This document shows, one piece after another, positions 1 to 13,900 of a stretch of 64,000 nt of DNA. The notes below the pieces were generated by a model that was not told the DNA's origin, did not search any database, and was given only the letters and a program-made list of their open reading frames with translations. Within the stretch, counting starts at the first letter, position 1, and each line of letters starts with the position of its first letter. The stretch comes from Crotophaga sulcirostris (taxonomy: Eukaryota > Chordata > Aves > Cuculiformes > Crotophagidae): positions 851,284 through 915,283 of the forward strand of contig VYZB01000134.1 of NCBI GenBank assembly GCA_013397455.1, read 5' to 3'. The position numbers and the translations under genes are program-made.

Positions 1-3000
1 GAAGTTTTCAGGTTAAAACATTATGTATGAAATGAAATACAACTTGGAAGAAACTGGCACATCAATATCATCAATATCATATGTAAGATATATATTCCAG
101 TACACCCACATTGAAGAAGTGCTAATATAGATGTATATGCATACGTGAAGTGGGTTCAGTGCTGTTTTCAGTTTTTTGTCCTTGCAACTGGGTTACTCTG
201 CATTAAGATCATTTGCTGATAGAAGCAAAAGTAACATGTTGCATTCTTGAACAAACATATAATGACAAAGATTCAAATATAGTTGTATTAAGCTAGCAAA
301 GGTATAATTACATTTTAGCACTCAAAGAACTGTACTAGATTTCAAATATAGCACATTACAGGCTGAGTTCGCTTTGTCTTGTGGGTATGCTGTGCAGAAG
401 GTGTTTCAACTGACAGTATACGCTTATCCTGACATGAGGCCATTTTCTGGGGGAAAGTTTGAACTAGGTACTTATGTTGGAAGAAACCAATATGCAGGAG
501 TTGCTATAGTATAACCCTAACTGTAAAACTGTACATTATAGCCAGTAGGGTTCACTGTGTTTTCACTTTGGAGGTCTCTAGAGTACTGGCTGTTTGCCAA
601 CTCAAAGTAATATATTAGAAACTATTTGTAGGAATTTCTTTGAAGTCATTTAGACTCAATGCCAAAATCTATATTAATCCCTCCCAGCAGCCTTTGCTAT
701 TTCAAATTCATAATTAGGACGCAATGTGGGGCTGGTAGTCCTCAGACTTTCAGATTACTAAATTGAAGTAAATTACTGGTTTGTATATTGGGAGAATGCC
801 TTTTCCTCGAAAACACCTAATGACTGTTGCAAATGAGTCTAAAATACCATGCTGCTTGATGAAAGTCTCACACAGAGTCATAAGCCACCAAAATGCCTGC
901 TTTTTGCTGTGTAGAAGCATACATAGGGCAGAAGGATAGTAAATCTTGGGGTTTCCCATGCACAGGTATGAATTTCACCATTTGATTTGATCACTATTAT
1001 TTTAGAAGTTGAAACCTGGACTAGGGTAAAATTTAAGCCCTTGAGTGGAGGAATTTTCTGTAAATGCAGTTAAAAGAAGATTCTCCCTTAGTATCTGTTT
1101 AAACCCTTTACATAGTCTGGTGGCAGTCCTAGGGTATCCTATGGTGAAGAATGTGCACTTCTGAATTTATACTGTTTATGACCTTGATGCAAACGTTTGT
1201 GGCTTTATGGCACTCAGTTCAGTCCTTCTTGTTTGTGTGATAACCCTGATTTAACCACAAGAATACTTTTTGCTACTGAAGTTCTTTCTGTGTGGCTTTT
1301 AAAAAGATTTCACTAATATTTTCATTGGATTATTCATATAATTCATTATGTTTAGCAGAAGGAAAAGGCAAAGTTGCCAAATCTCAAACAAAACCATGTT
1401 TTGTTGTAATACAAAGCTTAAAGCTATATTACCTGTGAAGTGCGATCTGTCTCACTGGCCCCCAGTTACACATAAAATACAAAACAAGTGCACGCTCAGT
1501 TTTAAAAGTGCTTGGTTAATCTGCTATGGGACTGTTAGTTTTCTGCTGTTTGTGAACTCCCGGTTAAGGCCAAATTCTAGTTCCTTTATATTGTGTAGTC
1601 ATTTTTATGCTGTAAGTGTAATACTTTTTTTTGATACAGTGTTACTGAAAATCTGTCTAGTTGGTTATGTTTTAAGAGAACCGTAGGAAAACCTAAGGTA
1701 CGTAAAAATAGTAGAAATCGGATATTTTAATTTTATGGAAGATTTTTACCATCTGTCGATTCACAGGTTACGTTGAACATACTAGCCTTTGAAAGAATGG
1801 TTTAATACTTTTTAAGACCATACAAATATTACAGTAAAAAAAACCGTCAGTGAAAAAGACTAATTTTGGCAGCCTTACTGAGACAGACTATTAGCAGTAT
1901 AGTAAAAGTGGGGTTTTGCTTGAGATTCAAATCTGTTTGATTTAAATACCAATGGGAGTTATTTGAGGTTTTCTTGATATTTATTTTTTCTTGCAAGTTT
2001 CTAGAGACAAAAGTGTTATTCTATCGTGATTGAAATTCAGTAAGAATTTTTGGAACACGCTTCCCAATGTCTGGAATTTTCTGAAACCAATCTGATTTAA
2101 AGATATGAGCATTAATATACTAATTTACAATTAGCATAGTTGATATATTATTCATTTAGAGAAGTGTAGAACCTAAAAACTGGTGACAATGCAAAAAGAA
2201 AGGAGTTAGGGTGTATTAGAAATTGAAGGACTTCCTAGCTGACATGGCTTTTAGAAGGTGTTTAGTAGATATAGAACAATTAAATGCAGAAAGTTTTTTC
2301 AAGTATTTTCCAGAATTTGGCATGATGTCTTCAAGGATCTATATGTCTACGTAATTTAGCCCAGATTGAACCATATTATCCTGTTGCTTTTCTAGACCGC
2401 AGAAAATATGAGATTGGTTGGTTGGTTTCCCCACCCCCCTATCAGGGTGGACAGGGATGCTGCCCTTGGTATGGCAATCCCTATTAGTGTGACTTTCCTA
2501 CAGCCTCTTGAAATAATGCACAGTAGAATGTTTACATTCTTTCTGCAGTTACTTGTTTGATTTTTATTATATCTTTTTATAAATTATTAATTCTTTATTT
2601 TTGCAAGAGCTGTATAAGGAAAACATTACCTTTTGGTGACAAGTGATATGAATCATGAATATACTGTTTTCTGCCAGTAGCTGTCTTTCCTTTGTCTACC
2701 TGGTTTTCCATCTTTCTCCTAATACTATAAAATTATAGTTAAGTTGTTCTTATAGCTTCAGTTGAAAGATCATGTAAATGTGGCTGGGCTACGTGATAGC
2801 CCTTCTCTTCTTAGCTGTTGCGGAGTTACTGGAGCATAGCCTTACAGTGAGTGTAAGAGAGGATATAGCTCTCACAGCTCAGTAGGTAACTCTTGGATTA
2901 TGTCATGGATATTGCCAATAGGAGGGCAGTAGAAGGGCCACTTAGATTAAATGATTCAGTCCATCGCTTTAACAGAATGTAATTTAGAGGGATAGAATTA

Positions 3001-4228
3001 TAATTATCATCATTGTTGGAAGCAGATTTTTTTTTCCAATAATATGTGTTTTATCCAAACATATATACATTTCTGAATCAGGATCAAAAATTAATCTATA
3101 TTTATTATTACAGCATTCTTAAGCTAAAGAACAAATACAAAAGGAAAAAGAAAACAGATGTAATACTGTGTGTAATAATAATAATACTTCATACAGGAAA
3201 GTCTGCCCAGATCTGTTTTTTGTAGTAGATTAAATAAACCCTGTAGTGCTTTTGATTTTAGGTAAGGATGGGAAATAGTTTTTTGTATTAATTTAAGCCT
3301 AGTCATTAAGGACTTACTGAACTGGCAAAAGAAAACATATTCATGTGTGGTGGATTCAGTGGTTTGCAAATAGCTCTGTTGTGATAAAGAGAGCCAAAAC
3401 AACTGTCAGTGATGTTACACTTTTCCCTCTATGTGGTTAATGAGTGGGGGACTTTTATGGCAAAATCCTAATGTTTCCCTTCTTTTTCTTACATCAGAAG
3501 TAGTTTAAAAATATTTGCAGCTTCTTTTAGGGTGATGGATCATTTTCAATGTGCAGTTAGTGTGGGGGCCAATCTGACTCATGCTAATAGTATTCCCATG
3601 TGATATCACTGTGTAGTCCCTAAGCTGGGGATAGCTGTCAATCAAAATGGAGTGAAAGGGCAGTGTATATTTTAATTTTATTTCTGTCATTCTAAACAGC
3701 TGTATTAAAAAAAAAAGTTTTGCAAGTTTCATCTTAATAATCTTCACCCCAAAAAAGCAGACATACTATGTCATAAAATAACTATTAGTGACTAGTTTGT
3801 ATCCTATAAATCTAACTTGAGTTGATAATATGGTCCATTACCAGCTAACTGCACAGAGTATTTTTCATTTTACACTCTTCAGTTACTTTTTAGTGAAGTG
3901 TTAAAAAATATGAAGCTTTTCTCCTCTCTAAAATTGCACACTGTCTGTCTGTTATTAGGGAGATAACAGCTCTTATAAATGTTTCAGTAAGCGTTAAGTA
4001 GACAGTTATGTGCACTCTCATTCCACGCTTATTTGCTTACTGTAATAAACTGATAAAATATGTGTGGTTTGTCTCTGTGTATCTGCAGGCATCATGAGTC
4101 ACATAGATTTCCTTTAGAAATAATGTTGTGTCTGCAGAATTGATTGGTTATTTTCATAAACCATCCAAAGGTACACAAACGACTTCTATTATTTAAACAT
4201 ATGCTGTGTAAGATTTGTAGGGGATTAT

Positions 4229-4291
4229 CACAGTATCAGAGTATTACAAGGTTGGAAAGGACCTTTGAGATCATCGAGTCCAACCTATAAC
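4229..4291 (-). mobile_element. CR1 LINE 3' end fragment
   Basis: Reading on the minus strand, the sequence has the familiar CR1 3' end: a ttggact-like motif, a gatctc-like motif, ctttccaacctt, then a short tail. Bases 4229-4263 are identical, as reverse complement, to the 3' end of the longer CR1 copy at 13597-13631, so both likely belong to one subfamily. The homology breaks off after the aacctata motif. Confidence 0.85.
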
Positions 4292-5969
4292 CATTATCTC
4301 CTGGTTACTAGATGTTTCTTGTTCTGTTAACTCTGGATGATTATTTTAACCCCAGAATGATTGCAGATATATGCCCAATAGCTTTCTTTAAGTATTGCAA
4401 TTATATGCATTAAAAATTTTAGAATTAAACCAAAAAATCTCTGTTTACCACACTGATGCAAGTTTTAAATAGACTGCATTACAGTCACACTGGCCTTTGC
4501 CAACTCAAACTCCTTGCTAACAAGTAGAGAACTTGGGAAATCTTCCTGGAACTAAAGTCCTTTGTTCATCTTATATACATTTTATTTATTTCTAGTACTG
4601 CCGCATTAAATACAACGGAAAATTAATGTTCTACAGGAAGGAAAATGGTTTAAACATAAAGTCATTATTATGACTGTCCTTTGCATGTCTGTTGGTTTGT
4701 ATAGTATGATATTTAAAATAAAAGTGAAGGGGCTCATGAGTGAAATTATGACTGAAACATGAGTAGCAATGCTGAAAGGCGTATACATTAAAATCTCTAA
4801 AAATCACAGGAAGGTTTCAGTAAAATTCAAATAAATGTTACAATTAAAATATAGTGAGGGATTTTTGCTGTATGTGGATACATATGTATCCCTATGTTGG
4901 ACTTCTGACTATTAACTTTTTATGTTTTCATTCCTTTTAATAAGTAGTATTAATAAAATGAGCAGTATGTTAACACAGAGAAGCTAGTGTGCTTCAGCAT
5001 ACTTGTTTTAACATGAATAAAACTTATTTCCTAAGGTTGTTAATGAAAAATGGGTGACCATTTCAAGAAATAACTTTTCTATTATGCATGTCCAGCTCAA
5101 ATTGAATTAAATGTTAGAAGTTAAAGACTAAGCTTGAACTTAAAAGTAATATTTAAATTACATCTTAAAACTTATGTTTTAGTCATTATTTCAGCAGTAG
5201 TTTAAGTAACAGGTGCTACTGTGACTCTGCTAATAATCTCTTACTCCTGTTGTCTCTTTCTATGAACCAACAAGATTTTTATTTGAAGTACCTGCATTCT
5301 TATTTCCTGACAAGTGAAGTGGTTGAGTTCAACCTTGTCAGTTATTTCTAGAAATCTAAGTAGGGTATTAATCTGTTGAAGTTTGGGGTTTCTATCCAAA
5401 GATTTTTTTTTCATTTGAGGAATTGTGAAGATCTGACCAATTAGCTATTTTTCCATTCATTTTGGTTTAGCTGGAAATCTTGTCACATAATGTCATAGGA
5501 GGCATTGTTTTATAACTGTAATCTTAACAGATTTTTATGCGTAAACTGGCACTGTAGTAAAAGGATACCTGGTCTTTATGGGTTTTGTTAAATTTCACTG
5601 AATTGTGTTCTTGGACGTAAGTGTTAGATATTTTCATGCTTGTCAGAGATCAGAAACTGGACTGAAAAAAATTGACTCCATTTAAAAATGTGGTGCATAT
5701 ATTCTTCAAGTGGTGTTGCTGCTTCTATTTGATGAGATACAGAAATTTAAATATTTGGCTGTGCATTCTATTGTAAACAGCTTTATTTTATGTGGATCAT
5801 ATAGGAAAACTAAAAATGTCTTTGAGAACATTACATTAATTTTTTTTGAGGGAAGATGATGTCTGAACTTCACCAATTGACTTAAAATTGGGTGGATTCA
5901 CATTTGGGGTTGTGGCATTTCCTCAGTTTAGGTATATTCTGATACTGCCTTTAGTCTTCACACTGCAAG

Positions 5970-6060
5970 TTTCACACAGTTTCACAGTATAACCAGGTTG
6001 GAAGAGACCTCTGAGATCATCAAGTCCAACCTATAAGCCAACACTAACACCATCATTAAT
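5970..6060 (-). mobile_element. CR1 LINE 3' end fragment
   Basis: An antisense CR1 3' terminus: aaccaggttggaagagacc, gagatcatcaagtccaacc, then aagccaacactaacacc. The 5' side (plus strand) has cacagttt followed by cacagtat, the reverse complement of the eight-base tail repeat typical of CR1. It lies in the intron before the first visible AP3B1 exon and runs against the gene. Confidence 0.87.
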
Positions 6061-7699
6061 TAGTTTTTTAAAAAACTGATATCCGAGATTTTGTGTAATA
6101 GATAAAGAAGCGCTAGGTAAAAAGTTGAAAGTGAAATCTGATTTGGAAGTTTTTGCAGAGGTGTTTGATTTATCACATCCTGTATGTGTTGTTCCAATTA
6201 CAGTCACATAGTGGTTGACTTCTTAGGGAATAGAAAGCCTTTTTTCCTTTCCATGATTTGCTCTTCTTTCAGTATGATATGTATGCAACTTCATGCACCC
6301 TCTAAAGCCAACTTTAAAGACACACTCCGTTTTTCATGTAGTTTTCTTCAGCTTTCATCAATGTAGTGTTCAGGCTTTTAAATGTGTATTAGTTGATCTT
6401 TACAGATACTCATTTGAGGTGATGGGTATTACTGGCCTGGCTTTCCGGTTCAGAAACTGGTGCTCAGAGATTAAGATTGGGTTTGTTAGGTACTCACTAG
6501 CTTAGAAAGTTTTTCAACAGAATTCTTTACAGCCTTTTAGAGATACTCTCCTATTTTTGTAGCACCTTGTGAGTTTTAATGCCAGCTCTTAAAAGCTTCT
6601 CATATTACTAGAAGTGTTCATTAAGTCTCATCCCGTTGGTGCTGGAGATGTTGGTCAGGAAAATGTGGCAACCTTGTAAGAGTTCTGTAGTGAAGGCAAG
6701 ATGAAAACCCTTTTGCTTAACCACTTGGAATCTTGAACATCCTGCTATTTGCAGTTTTTTCTGACTTAGTTACATATTGAGGGGTATGGATGGAGCAAGA
6801 GAAGATGGACACTCATCATTGGAAACAGATAAACAGATATATCCAACAGATATACTATTAACCAGGCAAATGGGATTTTTGTGCTGAGCACTTGGCTTTT
6901 TCAGCCTCTGTGTTCTGTTTGTGTGGCATTACTTTTCATTTAACTTCTTAGTCTTTCCTTAAAACTTGTCTAAAGAGTTCAAATTCACTTTTCCACAGTT
7001 TTCTGTGTATTTCTTACTTTTGCACTTTTGAGCTCATGATTATGGATTTCCTTATGAGCAGTATCTTCTGGGAATTTTTTGTGCACTGAATGTCTTTTAC
7101 TCATGCTACTCCTTCAGGATTGAATGGACCCAGACATCCTTGGGATTTCTGTTGCTGCTTATGTCAGCAAGACTATTAAAAAGTGGCAATATTGTGCTCT
7201 ATGTAACTGGTTCTAGTATTTGGCTAGCATAATTGTTAGGCAGAATTTTTTGTGGCTTTAACAAGAGGACATTTTCTCACTATACTTTTCACAGTACACA
7301 GCTGGCTTGGGGTCACCATTGAGATCTGAATCACAGAATGAAAAGAACTTTTTGTTGGAAACAACATAATCATTTTAACTGTAACTCTTAAAAAAACATG
7401 AGAATTTAATAACTAGAGTTAAAATATTGAAAACAGATCTATAAAGAAAAGTGAGGAAAATACAACAGAGTTAAAGCTGCCGTTTCTCAGCATCAGCAGT
7501 GTTATTTTTAGACTCTTTTATCTGGTATCTATTACTACAGTTTGTTTATGCATTTGAATATGTCCACACTGGTTCCCAGTTCACTAAAATTCCGACTAGA
7601 AGGCAGGCATTTTGGCTGAGTGAAAAGTGCAATATTTAATTGTAGTTTTATCTGTTCTTCATTTACAACATTCAGCAATTGTTGTTTTGTACTTAACAG

Positions 7700-7931
7700 G
7701 TCACTACCCAAGTCTCTGTGCCAACAAAAACACATGAACTGCTTCATCGAATGAGTGGAAAAGGATTAGCAGTTCATTACCACTTCTCAAGACAGCCAAG
7801 CATTTTTGGTGATCGTATGGTATCTGTGCAAGTGACAGTAACAAATACAACTGATCAGAAGATAGAGAATATTCACATTGAAGAGAAGAAACTACCTCCA
7901 GGGATGAGAATGCGTGAATTTAATCCAATAG
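7700..7931 (+). CDS. AP3B1: AP3B1 coding exon 1 of 5 in the window
   Basis: 232 bp that begin in phase 0 after an AG at 7698-7699 and end one base into a codon, before the donor gtaatt at 7932. It encodes 77 residues, from [18 protein letters not shown] through [11 protein letters not shown] to MRMREFNPI. This starts in the linker after the acidic hinge and enters the C-terminal domain; GKGLAxHYxF and KIENIHI are beta-3A signatures as I recall them. The trailing G joins AG of the next exon to make GAG (Glu), where mammals have Asp. It probably corresponds to the fifth exon from the end of the 27-exon human gene. Confidence 0.95.
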
Positions 7932-10900
7932 GTAATTGTATCCCATCTTTGAAAATACAGAATCTTAACCTTCAGCAAAACTTCTGATATAGGAATGTAG
8001 CTATACATCTATACTTACATATATGTGTATATACACACGTATGAATGTGTGTGTATGTATACATACACACACAGAGCCTCATGCAACTATCTTTTCTTAG
8101 ATAATCTGATTTTAACAAAAATTTATCTTTCCCCTTCTTGTATTGGACTTCAGAAATAACTCCTTAGACCAGAACTTCCATGCCTGAAAGCTTACCTCCT
8201 TGCTCAAATATCAGTTTTATTCTGTAAATTCTATTTAATACAATAATTTTTTTTTGTCTCCCCACAGACTTTGATTCTCTTACAGCATTAGTCCAAAATG
8301 GCTGTAATGGGCTACTGTTAAGAATGAGATTTTGTTTTGTATGTTCACATTTATTTTCTTTCCAGCTTTAAAGACCATTTCTAGATGTATTATTTATTTT
8401 GGTGGCTCAGAACGTTTTCGTTGTATCCCTCGTGAGCAGTTGGCAATAGAGTGGAAGTATATATTTTAATCTAGTTTGCATCTACCATACTTCCACGAAG
8501 TGTGACTTCTTAGACTAGGTAAAAAAGCTATGCGTAGTCAACGCTAACCTAAATTGTTTTTCTATCATGTGATCGGGATAGTATTTTGCTAAATTTCTGT
8601 TAGTGGAACTGAACACAGATCATAGGAACTTTTATTCAAGGGTAATACCTGTGTACACTGCCCGCTTTCTTTTGTCAGCAGTTCTTTTTTTAGGACATTG
8701 TGGTATAGGCAGAAGGAACACAAGTGTGTCTGTTTCCTAGTATAAATGGAAAGGACACAAACTCCTGTCCTTTCGACATGCTTCTTCTCCATTAATGAGT
8801 GACATTATTATGTGAATCCATATCATGTTGGTGATCCATTTCCAGCATTTGGAAACATATCCTATAATTTGCCCACTGGAACCAACAGAGGAAGTAAGGA
8901 CAAGTCACTCAGTCACATGGTGTGAATGTTGGGAGTGTCCTATGTAGGGATAGGAGTTGAACTCAATGATCCTTTTGGGTCCCTTCCAACTCATGTGATC
9001 TTATGATACTATGATAAATATCAGTGTAGACAGGTATTCCTACTGGAGTATAAGTCTGGTTTTACCTCCATCACTGCAATTATTCTTGGCATCTGTCCTG
9101 ATTTTGCCAGTAGACATGGGCCAAATTATTTCATCTAAGTCACTCTGTGCATTTTTTCTTGTTGCCTAAGTACCTTTGAATACCCATTTGAAAACTTTAA
9201 GCTCAAAGACTTTGGTTAAGTTTTGTCTGAATTTGAGTTGGAGCTTGTAATCTTTTGATGCTTTACGCTGACTTCTTGAAATACTTTTTCTTTTCATTCC
9301 CTAGCATTAGTTTAGTCCTTGCCTAACTGCATCATTTCCATTTTTGCCATATTTTTCAGAACTTGATATGGTTAAATTTTGTTTCCTTTTGTCATGGAAC
9401 AACTGCCTACTCTTCAGTTCCTTACAGGATCGAATACATTAGTTAATAAACTGTAAATTAGACATTTCTCTGCCTGCCCAAGTGTTTTTCTTTGAATCCC
9501 TCTCTTTTAACTGTGCTTTTAGGTTTTCTTCTTGTAAACCTGAGAAGAGCAGAGAGAAACTCTGCTCCAATGCTTGTTTTCAATATCTCTACTTATCTAA
9601 AGAAAGAACTTTTCCTCCTACCAGAACAAAGCCTTATTTCTGCAACACTGAAGTAACATACAGTGGTATAGCCAAGAAACTAAGAATGAGCATGTCTCTT
9701 GATACCTTAATTTGAGAAGGGCCCTAGTCTGCACTGCTTGTAAAACACAAAACTATCTTCTGTTTTGGGTTCATAATCTTTCCACTCCTTTACATAGTGA
9801 ATGCAAACGAACTATTGAGAAATAAGTAAACCACACGAAGTGTTAAATATTTTGAGTTCAACTTTTTCCATTACTGTGTGTAGTAACATAAATTTTATTA
9901 ATATTTGTTGTGTTTTACTATTTATTAACTAAATTTGCAAACTGGTATTATTGAAAGTGAAATCCCAGGGCTGGATCTGTATGGAAGTAAAAGAATATAA
10001 CTTCAATGTATTTTTTTTCTGCAATTTAACTTTCCTAGCTTTTCTAATACAAATCCTTATTTGTTGACAGTGGGGCTGTAAGTTTGACATGACAGCATTT
10101 CAGGTGCACAAACTGTGGGCAGAGAGAATCTAAGACACTTAACATGCCATTTGGGTGATACTTGAAATAAAACTACAAATATTCGCTCTTATTATATGGA
10201 ACTTTTTTTTAATATAAGTTTTCTAATTGTGTAAAGTTGGGGGGGGTTGCATCTGGGGTCTTCTGTTGTTTTGTGTGTGCTTTACCTGTTCAAAATGTTT
10301 TCATGTAGAGTCCCTTGAGCCTGCAGGATCCATTACTGTTTCAATGGGTATTGACTTCTGTGATTCTACTCAGACAGCCAGTTTCAAGTTATGGTGAGTT
10401 CTTGGGGAGGGAAGGTAATCTTTTGCTCTTGGAAGGCAAAAGTAGTGTATATTGAAAATTTACTTGGCAATAGCAGACTTGCTGTTTATTAAATATTTTA
10501 AGAATTGAACAACCGTTCACAACATGATATATAACCAAGGTGGTTTTTGAGAAATAAGACATAATTACTCTTCAGGTTTACTATTACAAGAGTTATAATT
10601 TTTTTCAGTTTTCCAAATTTTTTTTAGCACTTGCTTCTAAAAAAATTGATTTGATGGTAAATTCAAATCTAAGTTTGAAATCAGGTGTATAAGTTTAAAA
10701 TCCTTTACAGGTTATGTTTGGGAGGTCCTGTTTTTCCGTTAGTGTAAATGATACCAAGCAGAAGCATGAACTTCTCTTCCAATTTAGAATTACTTCTCTG
10801 TTTCTGAGCTTTATTTTTATTTTTTCTCCTATTCTTGGGGGGGTTCTTAGTAACAAATCCTTGAAGGAAGCAGTCAGGTCTGACTAATCTGCTGGAGTGT

Positions 10901-13900
10901 TTTGTGTGTGTTCTTCCGTAAGGAATCACAAGTCAAAAAAGCATATAGTGTGAGTAATTTTAGTACTTCAAGTTCTTGTTATGGCTGTTCGTGATTTATG
11001 TAATATTACTGCATGAGACCAACCCCAAAATTTGCTGACAAAAGAAACTTATTGTTCATGCTGTAGATTCTTTTAAGTGATTACAGGGAGAATGAAAACA
11101 AGTAACTGGCTGGCCAGGTAGATTTTGTCTTATATCCTTGATTTGCAGTCTTTCTGCTCACTATTGGCACATTCAAGATCCTCCTTTATATGAGTTCTGT
11201 TGCATTCTAGGCTAGCAAGGAACTTGTTTACCCAGTGAGAACTCTGTTACAAACTAGTGTTTGAAACCAGGGAAGATTTAGAGTAGCAGTGTCCAAATAT
11301 TAGGATAAGCAGATGGGGGAAAGCTATACAGCTTCTTTTAAGAACTATTCAGGCTTATATAGTCTTTGAAACTATTCAAAAGCACTAAATAGATCTACAC
11401 AATTATTTTTTAACATGTTTCAAAATAATATTTTTTGACATATTTTGTTGCAGGAAGCACTGCTTCATATATCCTGCACAAAAATATGTTGAACAGACGT
11501 TCACATTGCCACATTCTAGTTTATGGGGAGCCCTTTGAGAAAGTCCTGTACCCGGTTCTTGAATACTGTTGAGATTTTAGTGTACTACTAAACACAGTTT
11601 GTGTAACTTACAGGTTATTAAAAATACAAGACTCCAAAAGAACCACTGCTAAAATATGATTTCTTTTTCTAGGGGAAAGGGGTTTTCACTATTGAATTGA
11701 TTTTTTTTTTCCACTCCTCAAACATTTTCCTACACAATAATGCTCATACGTAGTCATTTTAAAAATGATAGTATCTCCAGCAAGATGTCTGCAGCGTGCA
11801 GTTTATGCACATCATGTTGTTATAGCTGGTCTGTAGGCTGTTGACTGAAACTGAGAAACAGCTTGGGACTATTGCCTGACGCTAGGTTTGTTTGGGAAAG
11901 GAAGTTCCCTTCTAGGCAATGCAATTTCGTAATTGCTTCAGAATTATAGGCTCTCTTTCCCTAGATATATTTTGTTGGTTTTTTAAAACTAAAATGTGCT
12001 TAGTTTATCAAGCAGGAACATTCTTTTTTAAGTAGAGCAGATGTTTTTCTTTCAAACCCGTATTTTCAGTATACTAATGATTTGGTTCCAAACTTATACC
12101 ACTTATTGCTAAGAATCTTAGTAGTGATGAGGCTAAGCAATGTAGCATAACACATTGATTTTATGCAGATCATCACCTTTATGTTTTGGGAGGTCTGCTG
12201 TATTAGTGATATATAAAAACTGATTACTTTCTCCAACATTGCCTAGTAATTGTTTATTATTTTCCTATTAGACAAACAAGACAGATCAATATTCCTGAAC
12301 ACTGACCAGACTATGAGTAACATCACTGTAAATAGATTTGCCTCAGACCTCAGTGGTGTATTCATTTTAATGATTTGGACAATGTGAGTCCAATGACAAA
12401 TCTCAAGCTAAGTTTAAAATTAAATTAAGAATAGGAATTGCTTACTTTGTTCCTTTGCTAATTGATAGGGCCTTGTGTCTTTGACAGTAGTTCTTAGAAG
12501 ATAGTAGAAAAATAGGTAAAATGTCCTCCTTGCATTAAATTTGCTATTTTGCTATTAAAACATGTATTGTTCAAAATCCTCCTGATGTTCAATATCATTG
12601 AAGAAATCGTTCAGTGTGATGTTTTGGGAGTGATGTCTCAGAGAACTCAGCTGCAGCCTTTTAAACTAGTCATAATTCTTAAAAAGCATTTATCCAAAAG
12701 AAAGAATGACTTGTAGAAGTTTGTCAAAATGTAGTTGAAATACAGTGCACACAAAGATGTCGATATTCTTATATTTCCTGCTAGCGTATCTTTATGGAAG
12801 ACGTCAGTTGTTTTGCATTTTTGTTAAAAGCATGTTCAGCACTAAAGTGTTCCTGATCATAATCATTTTCTTTACGTTGTTCTAGGAGGGAGCACTTTGT
12901 CTTGCATCAAATGTAATTGATCCTGAAGCAGTGTAATCACAATTACTCACTTTCTTAATTGGCCTGCCCAAAATCAGAAAATGGAAACCGATCGGCAGTG
13001 TTTAAATCAATAGCTTTGTAGTAAAGCTTGTGGGGGTAGGGAGATAGTGGTAATGGGTAGATCAATTGGTCTTAGATGCCAATCATGGGCTGTGTGTTTT
13101 GCATAGCAAACACTACCTTTCTGCTTGGGGATGTGCTCTTGTAGTAGTGGTTCAATAAATACAAACTGTATAAATAAAAAAACTAAAGTGAGTAACAAAA
13201 TACTTAGATTTCTTTCTGAATTTGTTGTGCAAATCAAGGACAATGAAGGAGAAACTGCATTATAGAGAAGTTCAAGAAGCTGAGCTTTGAAAGATCTCCC
13301 TCATAAATACTATTTTTATTAAGCAAAGCTTACCAAGATCACATATCTAATTAAAAATACATGAAACACCTTAACTTGAAAAGTTAAGCTTCGTCAGGGG
13401 AGGTTTAGGCTTCATATTAGGAAAAAATTCTTCACTAAAAGGGTGATTGGCTATTGGAATGTGCTGCCCAGGGAGGTGGTGGAGTTGCTGTCCCTGGAGG
13501 TGTTTAAGGGGAGATTGGATGAGGCACTTAGTGCCATGGTTTAGATATTGAGTTGGTGTTAGTGTTGGGTTACAGGTTGGACTCAGTGATCTCAGCGGTC
13601 CTTTCCAACCTTGTAATACTCTGATACTGTGAAAACTATGCCTAATGCGTTTATTTAGAATGTGTATTTGGATGTTCATTTGTAGAGATGAACACCTCTT
13701 CACTGCTGTTTTTCTTGAGTCACCTCCCTGCAGAGGCACATTATTTTAGCCACACTGGTCTTCCGCACGGTAATGCCTTTCAAGCAGAAAGTTAAAGAGA
13801 AATAAATGGAGAAACTTAGTCTATTAAAAGATTTTTTGGAAGTGTTACAGTTTCTGCTTCTGTTACTTTGGTCAGATTCTGCAAGCAGGATATACACAAC

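Larger units (their letters stand above)
1..7699 (+). other. AP3B1 intron (3' part), no exon seen
   Basis: This AT-rich sequence precedes the first visible exon and ends in the acceptor ttgtacttaacag. It should be the 3' part of an intron whose donor is outside the window. It holds two short antisense CR1 3' ends near 4.2 and 6.0 kb and a short TAA run near 3.17 kb. The open frames here are short, lack conserved domains and have no plausible splice context. I see nothing else supportable. Confidence 0.75.
7932..10308 (+). other. AP3B1 intron 1 in the window
   Basis: A 2,377 bp intron with donor gtaatt and acceptor tttcatgtag. It contains a TG/CA-TA simple repeat with a perfect palindrome at 8046-8073 and a CR1 3' end at 8935-9014. 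A strong acceptor-like site at 8267 (long T run then ccccacag) has no convincing donor after it. Nothing else is recognised. Confidence 0.85.

Noticed and set aside
1348..1686. 112-codon plus-strand frame in the first intron segment
   Set aside because: AT-rich, with a composition like random intron sequence; no conserved motif or good flanking splice sites.
8250..8350. Strong acceptor-like site at 8267
   Set aside because: No convincing donor follows at exon-like distance, and the protein continues correctly from 7931 to 10309.
13371..13739. 122-codon minus-strand frame
   Set aside because: It is mostly the antisense of the CR1 3' end at 13389-13631.
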